Source: Caprella mutica
Lineage: Eukaryota > Arthropoda > Malacostraca > Amphipoda > Caprellidae
NCBI GenBank assembly: GCA_947561585.1
Contig: CANNZV010001459.1
Span: forward strand, 1 to 64,000
Direction: 5' to 3'
Length of the DNA: 64,000 nucleotides
The notes beneath the pieces were generated by a model. The model was not told the DNA's origin. It did not search any database and saw only the letters and a program-made list of their open reading frames with translations. Each line of letters opens with the position of its first letter. Within the stretch, counting starts at the first letter, position 1. Below, in pieces: positions 34,920 through 45,944 of the stretch. The position numbers and the translations under genes are program-made.

Positions 34920-35500
34920 CAGCAACATGGTCTGCTATCTCGTTGGCCTTCATACAAAAATGGGATGGCACATAACACACGGATATATGGCACTTCTGAG
35001 CAACCTAATCAAGTTGCTGATAGCCGAATCATCTATCAGAGTTTGTTCCTACTTTTCTGTAACATTTTTTAAGACAGAGACTCAATCTGTATAGATAACA
35101 GATAAAGCGCATCCATCAGCAATGATGCACCGTACTGCTTCATACACAGACCGTGTTTCGGCCTCAAATATTAGTTCCCGCTTTTAAAATTTCAATGGCG
35201 GATCTATCAGTGGGACAATAGACTCCGCCACGGTACACTTTCTGAATTCCCATACCAGAACCATCTGTAAAATGTGATGGCTCCGTTACGTGCACAATCT
35301 CAGTGCTCTTCAAATATATTTTTCCTTTTATCTATGGAAGACTTTGATATTTGGGGAAAAGCTTTATAATGAGAGCATACTGGAGCTCTCCCTACGATAG
35401 CATATTGCTCGTTGTTAAATTGTTCGAGCTGAGAAGCAATAGTTTCAGTATTCGAAATGCTATCATTAAAATCTTCTATCAAGACGGCTTTAGACTGTCT
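34920..35500 (-). pseudogene. LINE RNase H module 1 of copy C
   Basis: An upstream coding block (EDFNDSISNTETIASQLE, 35482 to 35300) leads into the RNase H blocks: TDGSGMG (near 35255), a Glu block with SVYEAVRCII (near 35135), IYTDxVSVLK (near 35080) and a KANEIADHVAG-like block (near 34940). The 70-codon ORF found upstream in other copies is deleted here. Several stops interrupt it. Confidence 0.6.
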
Positions 35501-35640
35501 TTATCGCTATCATTTTCATACATTAGTATTTTCTCTATTGATTATGGAATAGCACATACGTCGCTTGTTTGCAGCAACAACGTCATAAACACAACATGTA
35601 TTTAAGAGTTATTATAGACATAATAACACAAAATGCTGAT

Positions 35641-36006
35641 TATTTTGTTAAAAAATCATCATTGTAACTTTAAAATATACCGCTACAGAGGCTAAATGTC
35701 CTAACGGTTTACCATTAAATGTACGTACATTACAAGTAGTAAAATGCCTCTCCTGAAAAACAGCTTTTTTGAAGCTATGACAGTGTTCTCGCAAACAAGC
35801 GATGTATGGTTAATAACATTACGCATGCTATTAACTGTAACTGACGAGGTTATTTTCTTCCTATCAGTAGTGTATTAACAGGCTATGTATGTATAATAAA
35901 AATCCACTTTTTCTCGTTGAACTGTTAAAGCCTGTTAACTAGTTTTTAGCTGACAGTAACCAATTGATCAGTAAAAAGTGATGGCAGAGTAAATTCTGAG
36001 TTATTA
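35641..36006. other. Unassigned stretch
   Basis: No gene, repeat or RNA supported. Confidence 0.3.
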
Positions 36007-36008
36007 TA

Positions 36009-36196
36009 CAGAATGACTCACAAAAAAGTATACCCAAGTTTGAATTAATATAAATATCGTACACTTACCATCTGAAGCAAGGACTGTGGTAGAATGGAAC
36101 TAAATTGTATAATTACTTCCACTCACTTTTAACTTATTATATATACAATATTTATATTAATTCTAAGCTGGGTACACCTTTTTGTGGGTCACCCTG
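36009..36196. mobile_element. 188-bp MITE with TA duplication
   Basis: Left end CAGAATGACTCACAAAAAAG and right end, reverse complemented, CAGGGTGACCCACAAAAAGG share a TIR of about 55 bp; TA lies outside both (36007-36008, 36197-36198). No coding capacity. Fits a Tc1/mariner-type miniature element. Confidence 0.75.
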
Positions 36197-36574
36197 TATA
36201 GACGGTTATACATATTCGTTAATTTCAAAAAAGTATTTATTATTTTGCATTTGTAGTAATACCTGTAATAAAACTAATACCTTCAAGCATCATGAATACT
36301 AATGGAAATAAAGTTTCAGTTTTGGTGGAAATGAATTGAAATAAAAGTTGTATTTTTTTTCTAATAAGTTTTGTCAAATATAACTGCATTGTTTAATTTG
36401 ATGAGTGACTGATTTTTCTGGCAGTAATTTCAATTTAAAAATAACACTAAATATACACAAGACCTTGGTTTTTTTCACTGCTCGGAAGATCTTCACCACT
36501 AAATAATCTTTTCCCTGAGATCCTCAGCAGGTGATTCTTTGTAGCAGAACTTTCACGGAAGAATCTGGTATTTA

Positions 36575-37798
36575 CAGGGTGATCAGACCAGGTGTAGACA
36601 AATATTTATTGAAATATCTCCTTATAAATAACAGAAAAAATCATTATACATCTAATAAAATAAATTCCACAGTTAGTTTTCTATATATCTTTCCTTAGCC
36701 TTCACCAAACGCCGCAACCTGTCAGGAACTTGACTAGACGCGGCACCGATGGTTTCTTCTGGAATTTCGTCCTAACAAGTTGTCAATTTTTGCCTCAGAG
36801 CATTCACATTTGAGTGATTAGAAGAGCAGGCTTTACTCTCCAATATACTCCAGATGGAAAAGTCCTTAGGGTTCAGATCAGGAAAGGCAGGAGGCCATAA
36901 CTCCTTCAACCAGAACCCAGCCATATTCTTCTTGCACCATTCTTAATCGCGATTAGCCGTGTGGGACGTGGCTCAGTCCTGCTGGAGGGTAATACCTGTT
37001 TTACTGAACGTTGTGTTCACCCAAGGCACCAACTGATCCTCCAATAACTTCAAATAAACGTGCTGGTTCCCCTTTACACCCTCTTCAATGAAGAAAAGAG
37101 GACTCTTTTTTCCAGATGAGTTTACCCCGACCCAGACCATGACGGAAGTTGGTTTTTTTCTCCTAAACATCAGCCTGTCGTTCAGAGGAATATCGCGCTT
37201 ATTCACTGCATAAATCCGGTCGTTCAGATGAATGTGGACGGCTTGGACCGTGAATAACTTCTCATCAGTCCACAAGACCAGATTTGTGGCCTCTGACAGT
37301 AGCTGAGCTTTTGTCTTTTAGAATGTGGAAAGGTTCAGAATACTTGTGACCACTTTCTGTATCGTTCCATAGCTCACACCAGACGTTGATGCCAATTTCC
37401 TGACGCTTCTTTCAGGATTCCTCCTGATTTTCTCCCGGGTGTTTTTGATGAGCTAAGAGGGCCTAACCTTGCAATCTGGCGTGCTCCTAACCTTTGGGAG
37501 GGTCGAACCTGTCTTTCTGAAACGCTTCAAAGCCTTGTAAACACCAGATTTACTCGCACGACCCTTCAAAAGCTTTCATATTTGACCCTGGGACTCTCCT
37601 GATTCAAACAGTTCCTGAATTGTACCCGCTACAGAGCTCATAACTAAATTAATTTTTAGAAATACCTCTGAACGTAAAATATAACAATTAGAGCATATAA
37701 TTAGCTATCCAATAGTGTAAATAGATGGATAATTTTCTCGTTTTAAAGGTTTTAAAATTAAACATTAAAATTTGTCTACACCTGGTCTGATCACCCTG
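36575..37798 (-). mobile_element. maT-like (DD37D) mariner transposon, defective
   Basis: 1224 bp with perfect inverted ends of 29 bp beginning CAGGGTGATCAGACCAGG and TA duplications (36573-36574, 37799-37800). The minus-strand transposase shows a helix-turn-helix region (KALKRFRKTG, KVRSTPDCKVRPS), WTDEKLF with the first Asp (near 37270), LQQD with the second (near 36976) and PDLNPKDF with the third (near 36870). The spacing between the second and third is 37 residues, the maT signature, if the Asp of PKD is taken as in mariner. In-frame TGA directly after QQD and a TAA ten codons later, plus a stop near 37455, disable it. Confidence 0.85.
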
Positions 37799-37800
37799 TA

Positions 37801-38366
37801 TAATATTATTATTATATTATTATGTAAGCGGAACTCGGTTCACGATGTTCGCGACGGGAAGAGACTTCAGATAAGAACCCAGATCCTTCGGAATCACTAC
37901 TTTTATAGGAGTTTTTAGAAAAGGGATCTGAGCCTTGGAAACTACTATGCTATAAGTTTTTGCTGGATTTAAAGTCCATGGTTAAAGTTTCCAATGTAAT
38001 AATCTGAGGAGTTTATGTATTCTCAGTGATAGTTTAACTAATAAAATTGGTGAGTTATATATACTCCTCTGACAGAACAATCAAGATATTTGTGCATAAC
38101 TTTTATGATAGGTAATGATAGCCAAATCCTAAGTTATTATTATTATAACATTTGCAATCAAGATACTCTTCAGATATTGTAAGTTAATCTGACTAGTATA
38201 CCTAGGCTCAGAATATACATATGTTAATATAATATAAATATAATATTCAAATATAATAATAATATTTATATTTATAGGTTATATATTCTGATGGTAGTTA
38301 GAGTTTGAAATATATAGTCTAAAGATTATATAATATAAAATATTTGTCTTATATGGCTCAATTTCT
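37801..38366. other. AT-rich stretch without recognised genes
   Basis: Nothing beyond AT-rich sequence and a short (ATTATT) run at 37802. Confidence 0.4.
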
Positions 38367-38379
38367 AAAATTTTGAAAG

Positions 38380-39174
38380 CAATTCCAGCGACATGGTCTG
38401 CTATCTTTTTGCCCTTTATACCAAGATGGGCGGGCACATAACACACGGATATATCCAATACCTAATCATTTTGCCGATAGCCGAGTCATCTATCAGCGTT
38501 TGTTTCCACTTTTCTGTAACATTTTTAAGACAGAGACGCAATCTGTATAGATAACAGATAAAGCGCATCCATCAACAATGATGCACCTTACTGCTTCATA
38601 CACAGACCGTGTTTCGGCCTCAAAAATGTTAGTTCCCACTTTTAAAATTTCAATGGCGTATCTATCAGTGGGACAATAGACTCTGCCACCGTACACTTTC
38701 TGATTCCCCACACCAGAACCATCTGTGTAAAAATGTGATGGCTCCGGTATGTGCAAAATCTCTGTGCTTTTCAAATATATTTTTCCTTTTATCTATGGAA
38801 GACTTTGATATTTGGGGAAATGCTTTATAATGAGAGCATACTGGTGCTCTCCCCCCAATAGCATATTGCTCGTCGTTCTAGCTTAGTAGCAATAGTTTCA
38901 GTATTCGAAATGCTATCATTAAAATCTTCTTTCAAGACCGCTTTAGACTGTCTTGATACAAGACTGTCTTGATTATCAACGGGAAATGATTATTGTGTAT
39001 TAAAATACTTATTATATATATTAATTTTTCTTTGAAATTCATAGAAAATTCTGCATAAAAATCAGTTTTTTGTAGTTTTGAGTGTTTTAAATGAACGAAT
39101 AGTTTATGCAAATTATAGATATTATTAGATAGTGGAAGATAAAGTCCAATAAAAATAGGAGAAAGTAAGGACAT
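38380..39174 (-). pseudogene. LINE RNase H module 1 with upstream ORF (copy D)
   Basis: The best-preserved module of the window: the minus-strand open frame 38774-38493 shows HFYTDGSGVGNQKVYGG (Asp), FEAETRSVYEAVRCII (Glu) and LSVIYTDCVSVLKML (Asp). The final block, with a GHVAG-like end, follows in another frame near 38400. Upstream, 39174-38932 is the 70-codon ORF with a small insertion (AEFSMNF). A frame break separates the two. RNase H of LINEs degrades RNA in hybrids during copying; there is no adjoining reverse transcriptase. Confidence 0.65.
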
Positions 39175-39444
39175 TATTTGATTAACGCAAAAAGAAATAC
39201 CAGTTTAGATATATCGAAATTGACTGAAAGGGATCACCGTACCATCAAGAATATTTAATCTGGTGGTGAAGTTACCTTAGCGAAACCAAAACGGACGAAA
39301 CCTAAGGCTTTAAGTCTCTGATACATAAGAAAATTTATGCAACCAGTAAAGCCATTGTTGAGGAGGCTGAGGCATCGAATGTTCCAAAATCGACTTGGAA
39401 TCAAACTCAAGGGAGGTCGGAGATGTCAAAAAAAAAATGAAAAG

Positions 39445-39630
39445 TGTATTGTTTATTCAGGAGACGGAGATTGAAAGTCGGTTCAATAATATCTTAATTT
39501 AATATGAGAGATCCTTAGATGCGAATAACCTTAAACTGTCCATTCATAAATCATCTGGTAGTATAGATACATTGCCTAGAGTAACTAACATTTCATTAAA
39601 TATTATTTTAAACATAATAATTACGACACA
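39445..39630. mobile_element. 186-bp solo LTR with AAAAG target duplication
   Basis: The insert begins TGTATTGTTTATTCAGG and ends ATTACGACACA, so it has TG...CA ends. It is flanked by AAAAG at 39440-39444 and 39631-39635. Copy A has the same site with one AAAAG (ATGAAAAGCACTCC). Short length, TG/CA ends and a 5-bp duplication fit a solo LTR left by recombination of an LTR retrotransposon. Strand cannot be assigned. Confidence 0.75.
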
Positions 39631-39934
39631 AAAAGCACTCCAGTTTTGACCAAAAAAGCGTCAGAATGACACAAAGTGGATAAGTTAACGTTTCATTTTA
39701 GAGTTTGTCATCACAATATTTGATCTAGGTTGTATTATTAAATTATTTAAGCATACAGGGTTGTGCAGCTAAATTGGGACTAACTTTAACAGCACATATC
39801 TTTCGTAATTTCTAACCTATGACTGAATTCTTTTTTACTGACAATCTTCTAGTCCTTTTCTATAATATTTCAGATTAAGATCTAGCAAAATTTTGCTAAA
39901 AATATGGCGGAATTAGAGCGAAGAACGACCATAT

Positions 39935-39991
39935 GCCAGTGCTCTTAATAATGTCTGAAACTCTGTTTCAGACATTATTAAGAGCACTGGC
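39935..39991. repeat. Perfect 26-bp-arm palindrome upstream of the maT transposase
   Basis: GCCAGTGCTCTTAATAATGT... (26 bases) is followed by CTCTG and then its exact reverse complement. It overlaps the expected start of the transposase coding region, which suggests a small inverted duplication or a template-switch event rather than an ancestral feature. Confidence 0.8.
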
Positions 39992-40016
39992 TAAGCGAAA
40001 TTGACGGTTTATCGAG

Positions 40017-40880
40017 TTGTTGCTGCTTTTTATGCCTAGTCGACACAGTCCTCGCAGTGATCGAAAGAGTACCAAATCATTCCTTGCTGGGCTGAAAAGG
40101 ACGTTGAAGTCAGACTCAAGCCATCCGATGTCAAAACTGGCACAAAAGCGCAGCGTGAGTCGTAGCACCGTCAGCAGGGCAGTCAAGGAAGACCTTGGTA
40201 TGAAGTCATACGAAAGGAGAGTCCGTAACCTAACTACCCGCTCCAGAGCCCTCAGAGCTGAAAGATGTCTAAAGCTTCTTAACCATCTGAAACACAAAGG
40301 AGGACATGTCCGCGTTTTTGTAGACGAGGAAAAGTTCGTTGTTGATGAGGTTGCAAATCGCCAGAACACTCGGGTTGTTGCCTCCGATCGTTCAGAAGTT
40401 CCTCCTGTTATGCAGAGCAAAAATCCCGCTTCTGTAATTGTATTTGCAGCCGTCGCAAGTGATGGTAAGGTGATGCCTCCTCATTTCATCGAAGCGGGCA
40501 TTAAAATTAACACAGCGGAGTACTTGAAAATTCTGAAAGATGTTTTGATGCCGTGGATACGTAGGAATGAAGACCCCTTCAAAGGGATGCTCGTTCAAGA
40601 CTCTGCGCCCACGCATGGAGCAAAGAATGTTTAGGATTTCCTGAAGGAGGATCTTCCTTTGATGGTCCCGAAGGATATTTGGCTCAGCAGCTCCCCAGAT
40701 CTCAATGTTTGTGACTATTGGCTGTTTGGCGTCATTAAGAGAGAGTCTAACGTAACTTCACATCGAAGTGTCAACTCTCTGAAGGCGGCATTTCGTAATC
40801 TTGACCTCGAGGATGTAAAATGGATTTGTTCACGGTTTCGCTCGAGAATCTCCCTAATTAATTTGTACTGTAGACAATAA
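40017..40880 (+). pseudogene. maT-like transposase, one in-frame stop
   Basis: A frame of 206 codons to a TAG at 40632, continuing in the same frame to 40880. The N-terminal half holds two helix-turn-helix-like blocks (SKLAQKRSVSRSTVSRAVK). The catalytic parts are FVDEEKFVVD (first Asp near 40320), VQDSAPTH (second, near 40600) and PDLNVCDYWLFG, whose CD supplies the third, 37 residues after the second. N-terminal residues that family members have lie in another frame before 40030, next to the 26-bp palindrome. When intact such proteins excise the element at TA sites. Only the TAG and the start defect prevent function here. Confidence 0.8.
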
Positions 40881-42139
40881 CGAACAAATACATGCAGGTA
40901 AAAATTATATTCAATCATTATTTGCCTTTCAAAATAGCGAATTTAAAAAAAGTTATGTTAGTCCCAATTTAGCTGCACGACCCTGTATATTGTAGCAATC
41001 AACACAAATACTCATCAACAAATATTCAGTTTTTGATATTATATGCAATTTTATTTATTCTGCATAAAGTATTCGTTCACTAAAAAAATTGACTGAATCG
41101 ATTTTCAGTCGTTCTTGATGTTCTTTTTTTCTATAACGATGTATGTTTACATTATAATGTATTTTCTACTACATTATTTATTTGAATATTACGAAAATTT
41201 TCTTTTTTAATTATTTCTATGGCAATATTCAAGCATATATTGTAATATGCATAAACTATTCGGTCGCACTGTATAGCGCAAAAAAAATTATTATATACAG
41301 GGTGATTAAAAAAGGCAACCGGGTTTTTGGATGATAATATTTTCCGAACTTTACAAACCACTTTATAATGCTTTATTGCATCTTGAAGAAAATCTTTTTT
41401 CTACTCTTTTATTTATCAATCTGTATATGCATATTCAAGCTAAACATTTTTATATATGATCTTTAATAAATGAGACGCTTCGCTTGTAAATTCAATTCCT
41501 AACCTATTGTGATATTTTTTGTTTATCAAGATTTTAATCAATTTTAATTTACACATTTATATATTTTTTCAATTATTCTATTTTTAGTGCTCCTATTAAT
41601 TTTGACAAAACTCTTACAAAATGATCCACTTCATGACAAAATTTTCCATCGAATTTCTCACAATCCAAGACATCTTCCACGTGTGTCTCTGATGGATGGC
41701 TTTACACTTATTGTTATTATTAAATCAATAATAATTATGTATTAATATAATAAAGATAAATAATTTAATTAATTCAATCAACTGCCAATGGTGTCAGTCA
41801 TTTCTCTGATGAACGTAAAACAATAAAATTGACTTTTAAGATTTGGTCCTGCTTTGGATACAAAGAGCAAATATTCAAGTCCTAATCAATAAATCTGAAT
41901 TGACTCCAATATATTATTCCTCAAATTCACAGTGTGTGTAATATTTAATACGTTTATCGTAATCATTTTCATATATTAGTATTTTTCCTATTGATTATGG
42001 AATAACACATATGTCGCTTGTTTGCAGCAACAACGTCTTAAACACGAAAACATGTATTTAAGGAGTTATCCATATACACAGAGAGAATTAGTTGAATCAA
42101 ATCATATTTGATTTGTTTTGACTAAATTTTATGGTTTAT

Positions 42140-42960
42140 CTATTCCTCCGATATATATATATGTTCTCCCATTATCTGCTATCGTGAAATGATATTGAGG
42201 GAATATTCCAGGAATAACTGACAATTACTGGATCTTCTAACTGCACCGTGGGAATATTCCAGAAATTATTGAAAATTAAGTTTATTCCCTGAAAATATCG
42301 AGAATATTCCAGGAAACAGTGAAAATAGTTGGTACTCTAAACATTATAAAATAAACTACTATAAAGGAAAACAAGAAACAATCTATGAAATATGAAATTA
42401 TATTTATCTATGATAACTTGATGATACACATGAGTTATCATATTGGATATACTTCATTCAAAATCCTATTTTACTGTGTCCAGGATGGTAGAGTGGTTAG
42501 CGTAGCAAACAGGAGTCAACAAGGTGCGAGTTAGAGTCCCGCCGAAAATTTGTAAATAACAATATGTATCATTAAACTAATTCATGTGAAGCCAAACTTA
42601 CTCGTACATATGCACTATATGCTAGGAAATATTAATTTTGGTGCTCTATTTATATCCTAACTTCATTTTTGATATCGAGAGAATATTCAGGGAATATTCC
42701 CATTTGATCATGATATTGAAGGAATATCCCTTCACTATACCATTTTAATTCCCTTGTAATCTATGGTATAATAATTTTGGTATTCCTTGCCCTTCCCTTG
42801 ATATCGATGGAATATTCCAGGGATAATATATAAATCCCATTATTATTCCCTTGATATCATTTGGGGATATCCCCATATCGCAAAAAAGTCAAAATGGGGG
42901 CATCCCCTCGATAATGTAGGGAATGACTCCGGGTAATTTCCCCTGAATATCCCGGGACTA
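42140..42960. repeat. Cluster of GGAATATTCC motifs (copy D)
   Basis: The counterpart of 1950-2600, with additional members such as CCTGAATATCCCGGGAC near 42945 that copy A lost. The motif and its spacing are conserved between the copies. Confidence 0.55.
42477..42545 (+). other. tRNA-derived (SINE-head-like) sequence
   Basis: An A-box-like TAGAGTGGTTAGCG (about 42490) and, about 35 bases on, a T-arm-like GCGAG-TTAGAGT-CCCGC with a B-box-like core. No acceptor stem closes it and no terminator run follows, so it is not a tRNA gene. The matching part of copy A (near 2230-2260) is mostly deleted. It is probably a SINE promoter remnant inside repeat R. Confidence 0.4.
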
Positions 42961-43470
42961 GTTTTTTGTTACCTGGGATCTAACACTTGTGCTTGTAGGG
43001 CAAATCACGGCAGCTTAATCAAGTTTCTGCTAGTCGAATCATCTACTAAGGTCTTTTCCCACAGTTCTTTAACTTTTCAAGACCGAGAGACGGTCTGTAT
43101 ATATGACAGATGAAGGGCAACTATCAGCAATAATGCACCCTACTGCTTCATATACAGACAGTGTCTCTGCCTCTAGAATGTTAGTTCCCGTCTTTAAAAT
43201 TTCAATAGCGGATCTACTCATGGGGCAGTAGACCCCGCCACCATAGACTTTCTTACTCTCAATACCGCAATCATCTGTGTAAAAGGTGATGCTTTCGTTA
43301 TCACACAGATCTTCCTGATTTATACTTCAGTTTGATTTATGTATGTTTCCTTAGCAATATGATCGGCTTTTTCTTTTCCGTTGATAATCAAGATGCCCGA
43401 GAACGCAACAAACGGCATATCTAACCCGGCAAGTGCCGGCCGGTCATTTGATCCCCATACCATTTGTTAT
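42960..43470 (-). pseudogene. Upstream RNase H modules of copy D (end of one, then a full one)
   Basis: The minus strand first reads the end of an RNase H (VCCVLGH, then after a frame break LIINGKEKADHIAKE, near 43390). After about 75 bases a new module begins: FYTDDCGIESKKVYGGG (near 43290), LEAETLSVYEAVGCII (Glu, near 43160), IYTDRLSVLK (near 43110) and a TSRN-like end near 43020. This shows tandem RNase H domains on one strand. Frameshifts disable both. Confidence 0.65.
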
Positions 43471-43830
43471 TAGGTCATTTGATTCCAAGACATATAGGTT
43501 TCTGCATATATACTTGGCATACGATAATTTTATGTGATCTTTATTTCTCTATAAAAATTAGTTTACTATTCAAATAATATATAAAATTTGAAAGAAATTG
43601 ACATCATCCATTTATATAAATTTTTTATATAATGAAAATATCAACAAAATTCAAACAGCTATAGGACTTATTACCGTAACAAATTAATTATTTTCTATTT
43701 AAAAATAATTTACTTTCACAACTAGTAGGAAAACCTCTTATAGGACTAGGGAAATATCAATTAGCTATTGATTGTTTCGCTGAGAACCTATAAGTGAAAA
43801 TATCTTGGCTAGCATTTTCTGTATATATTA

Positions 43831-45107
43831 CGGTGACAGAAGTTTTGCCCGGCGAAATATTGCCAGGGTGGAATTTTGCCTGGCGGATTTTTGCCCGTGT
43901 ATTATACATTTCTAGGTTTAAATTGGTAAATTGTAAATTATAAGTACAAAATGTGAGATGCAACTTACATACATATAAAACGTGTTAATTTAACTTTAAC
44001 ATATTGTACTTTAACAAGTTTTACTTAACCAATGAAAAATAGCCACGAAATTGAAAAAATAAAATGAATTTGATTAAACTTAAAATAATTACAGAACATA
44101 TCTTTTCAATTTAACTGTTATTTATTTCGACAGTAGTACAGTTTGAAACAAGACATAACACCCCGGGTGATATTCCCCGGGGAGAGTTGCGACTATGGCA
44201 AATTCGTCAGTGGCACAGAAAGTGTAGCAAACAAAAAACAGACTACCACTTAGAGTTTGTTTCAATCATATCGGATCACTACTGAAAGATTAGTGACGAT
44301 TCTCTCAAAATCACCAATCAGGAGATTTTCTCGGGCTGAGCTCGGACCTCCTAGCGGGTCGCTTCAATAAATAACATCTATTTGCAAAAACATTTATAAA
44401 ACAAAACAAACATTTATTTTTCAATACGGTTGTTCATTCACATGCATAATACAAACAATCAAATATTTGGCGGCAAACTTAAAACAGTAATTCATCAAAT
44501 CCGAGATATCAAAACATTTTCGCACCCAATCAGGAAATTTTGCAAATTCTAATAACTGCATCCAACCCTGAGAATTGCACCCAATCTGAAGAAAATTGCA
44601 CACAAACACATTCCTTACACTTGTTCCTGATCCAGGAAGAAGAATGAACATGTCCATACAAAATTTATTTTTTAGACTATTAAAAATTTTATTTTCAAAA
44701 TTTTATTCTTAAGAAAAATTAGGAAAGTAAATACACCAAGCTACCAATTGAAGGTTGTTTCAAGCAAATCCTAAATCATTATTGAAAGAGGAGAAACAAT
44801 TTTAGTGGTAGCTACCATCAGAAAAGATTCCAAGTCCATACTAAATTCTAAGGTACGTTTTGCATTCAGCGATTGTTGCGATCTTCAATCAGCGATTGTC
44901 TCCCGGCGATTATCACTGAGCACTAGTTCAATGCAATTCCAACGGGGCTGTTTTACAACGAGTGATTATCGCTGGACAGTATTCAATGTGTTTATATTCT
45001 GCGCAATCATCGCTGAACGATGATCACTATCATAAGGTTGACCAGACGCCATTTTTCTGCCAGACGTACGATTGCCGGGCACCCAAGCTGATAATAAAGT
45101 ATGCTCT
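43831..45107. other. Unassigned stretch with degenerate inverted ends
   Basis: No supported gene. At 43835-43905 TTTTGCC recurs several times (GTTTTGCCCGGCG, AATTTTGCCTGGCG, ATTTTTGCCCG), and at 45050-45085 similar bases appear inverted (TTTTTCTGCCAGACG, GATTGCCGGGCACC). The region could be a decayed element, but the ends match poorly. Confidence 0.3.
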
Positions 45108-45720
45108 AGTTACCTTTTAGGTAACTAGTCGGTAACCTTTTTAGGTAACTAGTCTGTAACCTTTTTAGGTAACTAGTCGGTAACCTTTTTAGGTAACTAG
45201 TCGGTAACCTTTTTAGGTAACTAGTCGGTAACCTTTTTAGGTAACTAGTCTGTAACCTTTTTAGGTAACTAGTCGGTAACCTTTTTAGGTAACTAGTCTG
45301 TAACCTTTTTAGGTAACTAGTCGGTAACCTTTTTAGGTAACTAGTCGGTAACCTTTTTAGGTAACTACTCGGTAACCTTTTTAGGTAACTAGTCGGTAAC
45401 CTTTTTAGGTAACTAGTCGGTAACCTTTTTAGGTAACTAGTCGGTAACCTTTTTAGGTAACTAGTCGGTAACTAAAGTTAGGTAACTAGTCGGTAACTAA
45501 AGTTAGGTAACTAGTCGGTAACTAAAGTTAGGTAACTAGTCGGTAACTAAAGTTAGGTAACTAAAGTTAGGTAACTAGTCGGTAACTAAAGTTAGGTAAC
45601 TAGTCGGTAACTAAAGTTAGGTAACTAGTGCAACTAAAGTTAGGTAACTAGTGTAACTAAAGTTAGGTAACTAGTGTAACTAAAGTTAGGTAACTAGTGT
45701 AACTAAAGTTAGGTAACTAG
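45108..45720. repeat. Minisatellite of 24/25/23-bp units (GGTAACTAGTC theme)
   Basis: About fifteen copies of a 24-bp unit (GGTAACTAGTCGGTAACCTTTTTA) run to about 45470, then 25-bp units with ACTAAAGTTAGG, then shorter ones ending GTGTAACTAAAG. Each unit holds GGTAAC in both orientations. Degenerate copies continue to about 45880. Confidence 0.92.
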
Positions 45721-45944
45721 ATTAATTTACAGTAAATAATAATGAAAACAAGTATAAATAGACTGTTGAGTAACTAGTGTAACTATAAACTAGTTAGGTA
45801 ACTAATGGAATTAGGTATCTAACTAGTGAATCTAGTTATACCTGACTACTGTAACTACATAGTTACCTAACTAGTGTAAGTAGGTACCGATTTTTTTTTA
45901 ATGTGTTTATTAAGTTTAATATATACACATGAGCTTATTTCAAG

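Larger units (their letters stand above)
32268..35640 (-). repeat. Repeat R, copy C, inverted partner of copy B
   Basis: The region is the reverse complement of 16800-19785, with scattered differences. At its right end an internal deletion joins sequence equivalent to base 260 of copy A (AGACTGTCTT) to sequence equivalent to about 1835 (ATCATTTTCATAC), near 35500. It carries three RNase H modules on the minus strand. The boundary at 32268 directly adjoins the possible remainder of the zinc-finger ORF. Confidence 0.8.
39756..40985 (+). mobile_element. maT-like (DD37D) mariner transposon inserted in copy D
   Basis: 1230 bp with inverted ends CAGGGTTGTGCAGCTAAATT / complement and TA duplications (39754-39755, 40986-40987). 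The empty site is readable in copy A. It carries one near-complete transposase (40017-40880) with a stop codon and a probable frameshift. It differs clearly in sequence and ends from the maT element at 36575. Confidence 0.88.
38367..43830 (-). repeat. Repeat R, copy D (most complete)
   Basis: Collinear with copy A, and carrying two later insertions that A lacks: a solo LTR (39445-39630) and a maT element (39756-40985). It has the RNase H module 1 with its 70-codon ORF, the spacer, the palindromic motif cluster and the upstream RNase H module. The right edge is near 43830, after AAATATCTTGGCTAGC, where similarity to copy A fades. Confidence 0.8.

Noticed and set aside
42477..42545. tRNA gene
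   Set aside because: A- and B-box-like parts are present, but no acceptor stem and no terminator run; treated as SINE-like remnant.
43831..45107. Complete transposon with GCC-rich inverted ends
   Set aside because: The inverted match is patchy and no target duplication was found.
45108..45720. CRISPR array
   Set aside because: The units are directly tandem with no unique spacers, and all surrounding sequence is eukaryotic.
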